Shown here one piece after another: positions 32,987-34,708 of a stretch of 34,708 nucleotides of DNA. Position 1 is the first letter of the stretch, and each line of letters begins with the position of its first letter. The notes beneath the pieces are model-generated. The model worked only from the letters and a program-made list of their open reading frames with translations, searched no databases and had not been told where the DNA came from. The stretch covers positions 1 through 34,708 of the forward strand of contig CALCBQ010000019.1 in NCBI GenBank assembly GCA_937897215.1. Reading direction: 5' to 3'. Position numbers and translations under genes: made by a program. The stretch comes from an uncultured Clostridia bacterium (lineage in GTDB: Bacteria; Bacillota; Clostridia; Oscillospirales; Acutalibacteraceae).

Positions 32987-34708
32987 ATGGAAAACTTTTG
33001 TGGCAAACGTCTTGACGGTAGATATGAAATAAGAGAAATAATCGGCGTAGGCGGAATGTCTGTTGTATATAAAGCTTATGATAATATTGATGATAGAATT
33101 GTTGCTATTAAAATTTTAAAAGATGAATATCTTACAAACGAGGATTTTAAGAGAAGATTCAAGAACGAGTCAAAAGCAATTGCGGTTCTTTCACATCCTA
33201 ACATTGTTCGTGTTTACAATGTTAGTTTTGGCGACCGCTTACAGTATATTGTAATGGAATATGTTGATGGTATTACACTTAAAGAATATATTGAGCAACA
33301 AGGTGTAATAAACTGGAAAGAAGCAGTTCATTTTATGGGACAAATACTTGCTGCACTTCAACATGCTCATGATAAGGGCATTGTGCATCAGGATATTAAA
33401 CCACAGAATATTATGCTTTTACAGGATGGCACAATTAAGGTTGCTGACTTCGGTATTGCAAGATTCAGCAGACTTGACTCTGACACTACATCTGAAAATG
33501 CAATTGGCTCTGTTCATTATATCAGTCCTGAACAGGCGAGAGGCGAGATGACTGACGATAAAGCAGACATTTATTCTGTTGGTGTTGTTATGTATGAAAT
33601 GCTTACAGGCAAACTTCCGTTCCAGTCAGATAGTGCAGTTTCTGTTGCCATTATGCAACTCCAACAAGACCCAAAACGACCAAGAGATATTATTCCTACA
33701 CTTCCTTTAGGTCTTGAGCAGATAACAATTCGTGCTATGCAGAAAAATCCTAATGACAGATACGGTTCTGCAGCTGAAATGCTTATGGATATTAACGAAT
33801 TCAAGCGTAATCCGGCTGTTAAGTTTAACTACACATATTTTGTTGACAAAGAACCAACTAAATATGTTGGTGCATCATCAAATAATTCAAGAAGAGTTGC
33901 AAATATTCGCGACGAATCAAATAATGGTAGCGAAACAAAATCAATTAATAAAACAACAGCAATCATGTTAGGTGCTATTGCGGGTGTTGTTGTTCTTGCT
34001 CTTATTATTGCTGGTATATTTGTTGGTTTAAGTAATCAAAAAGTAGAAGTGCCAAACTTTGTAAACCTCAATTATTATGAAGAGATTGAGAATAACAAAG
34101 AATATACTGATAAATTCAAGTTTGTAATTGAGATTAATGAAAATTCAACCCTCGATGACGGCACGGTGCTTGAGCAAACTCCATCAGCAAGTGAAAAAGT
34201 TAAAAAGGGTTCTGAAATTAAACTTGTAATTGTACAGAAAAACAACGTAGTTATTGATTCTTCAATTCTTGGTATGAATGAAGAATCAGCAAAAAGTCAT
34301 CTTATGAGTCGTGGACTTATTCCTACAATAAAGTATGAGTATTCTGAAACTATTGCACCTGGTCTTGTTTTGAAAACATCTCCTGAAGTTGGCTCATCTG
34401 TAAAAATTGGTGGCGAAGTAATTGTTTATGTTGCAACTGATAAAGAAGAAACTGTTAAAGTTCCACTTCTTGAAGGTTGTGAGAAAGAAATTGCAGAACA
34501 ACTTCTTAATTCTGCAGACTTGGTTTTAGGTACTGTTACAGAAGTTAATAGTGATTTAGAAAAAGGTGTTGTTGTTAAACAAAGTATACCAAAAGACGAG
34601 TCAGTGCCTGTTGGCTCAAAGATTGATATTGAAGTAAGTAATGGTATTCCTGCGGAATCTTCAGTTGATATTAAGGTGAATCTTCCTGCGGTTAATAAAT
34701 CAGGTGTA
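32987..34708 (+). CDS. prkC: PASTA-domain serine/threonine kinase PrkC, C-terminus cut
   Basis: This membrane kinase senses wall fragments or lipid II outside and phosphorylates cell-envelope and translation targets inside. The frame is open from ATG 32987 (GGGAG ahead) to the edge, 574 residues. The kinase domain has the glycine loop IIGVGGMSVVYKA, K42 in VAIKIL, catalytic H134-Q-D136 and IKPQN, D154-FG and GSVHYISPEQARG. A membrane segment (about 323-347) leads to at least three PASTA repeats (KVEVPNFVN, NNVVIDSSILGMNEESAKS, ETVKVPLLEG). The HQD in place of HRD makes it a non-RD type; see finding. The end lies beyond the window. Confidence 0.96.
   Translation, partial: MENFCGKRLDGRYEIREIIGVGGMSVVYKAYDNIDDRIVAIKILKDEYLTNEDFKRRFKNESKAIAVLSHPNIVRVYNVSFGDRLQYIVMEYVDGITLKEYIEQQGVINWKEAVHFMGQILAALQHAHDKGIVHQDIKPQNIMLLQDGTIKVADFGIARFSRLDSDTTSENAIGSVHYISPEQARGEMTDDKADIYSVGVVMYEMLTGKLPFQSDSAVSVAIMQLQQDPKRPRDIIPTLPLGLEQITIRAMQKNPNDRYGSAAEMLMDINEFKRNPAVKFNYTYFVDKEPTKYVGASSNNSRRVANIRDESNNGSETKSINKTTAIMLGAIAGVVVLALIIAGIFVGLSNQKVEVPNFVNLNYYEEIENNKEYTDKFKFVIEINENSTLDDGTVLEQTPSASEKVKKGSEIKLVIVQKNNVVIDSSILGMNEESAKSHLMSRGLIPTIKYEYSETIAPGLVLKTSPEVGSSVKIGGEVIVYVATDKEETVKVPLLEGCEKEIAEQLLNSADLVLGTVTEVNSDLEKGVVVKQSIPKDESVPVGSKIDIEVSNGIPAESSVDIKVNLPAVNKSGV

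Noticed and set aside
1..34708. CRISPR array, tRNA, rRNA, intact insertion sequence or phage-defence genes
   Set aside because: No regularly spaced repeats, cloverleaf, rRNA-like or transposase coding sequence was seen by eye on either strand; a covariance-model scan could still find a small RNA.

Overview
The window looks like the chromosome of a low-GC, Gram-positive anaerobe of the class Clostridia, most likely of the Ruminococcaceae/Oscillospiraceae type (inference). The reasons are AT-rich coding sequence with AGGAGG-like ribosome sites, SAM-I and FMN riboswitches with intrinsic terminators, the MEP isoprenoid genes, a GerW sporulation-type protein, CdaA/CdaR, a PrkC/Stp pair, and the typical Firmicutes order remA-gmk-rpoZ-priA-def-fmt-yugP-rsmB-rlmN-stp-prkC. 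Most of the window is core chromosome.

Layout. Positions 1-3817 are read on the minus strand: metK (cut by the left edge) behind a SAM-I riboswitch, the riboflavin ECF substrate-binding gene ribU behind an FMN riboswitch, and a manA plus MFS transporter pair. Positions 3880-4810 are an accessory scar. It holds a start-less fragment of a large phage/ICE-type protein, a second protein-like frame inside it, a short palindromic REP-like element, and a strong terminator. Positions 4885-8813 carry a lone Cys-type sulfatase, an aspartate aminotransferase of the Ic type, and overlapping ispD-ispF. A terminator follows, then an overlapping pair made of a DUF3343 small protein and an EF2568-type cysteine desulfurase (8899-10265), which together look like a sulfur or selenium transfer module.

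From 10373 to the right edge all genes lie on the plus strand with gaps below about 50 bases and no terminator that I can see. In order they are: cdaA-cdaR (c-di-AMP synthesis); a lipoprotein with acidic Ca-type loops coupled to an OmpR-type response regulator and histidine kinase; yqhQ-like, prmC, an M50 protease, scpA-scpB; a DUF2953 protein with gerW, a DacF-type carboxypeptidase and an RluB-type pseudouridine synthase; a small GNAT-like unknown; and yicC, remA, gmk, rpoZ, priA, def, fmt, yugP, rsmB, rlmN, stp and prkC (cut by the right edge). The train joins envelope signalling (c-di-AMP, TCS, PASTA kinase and phosphatase) to translation and nucleic-acid housekeeping.

I found no clear defence system, CRISPR array, tRNA or rRNA. 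The points most worth a second look are the dual-frame region in the mobile scar (4479-4691), the twin ACAATATATTGT palindromes in front of cdaA, the lipoprotein/two-component unit, the DUF3343/desulfurase pair, and the HQD (not HRD) catalytic loop of the PASTA kinase.
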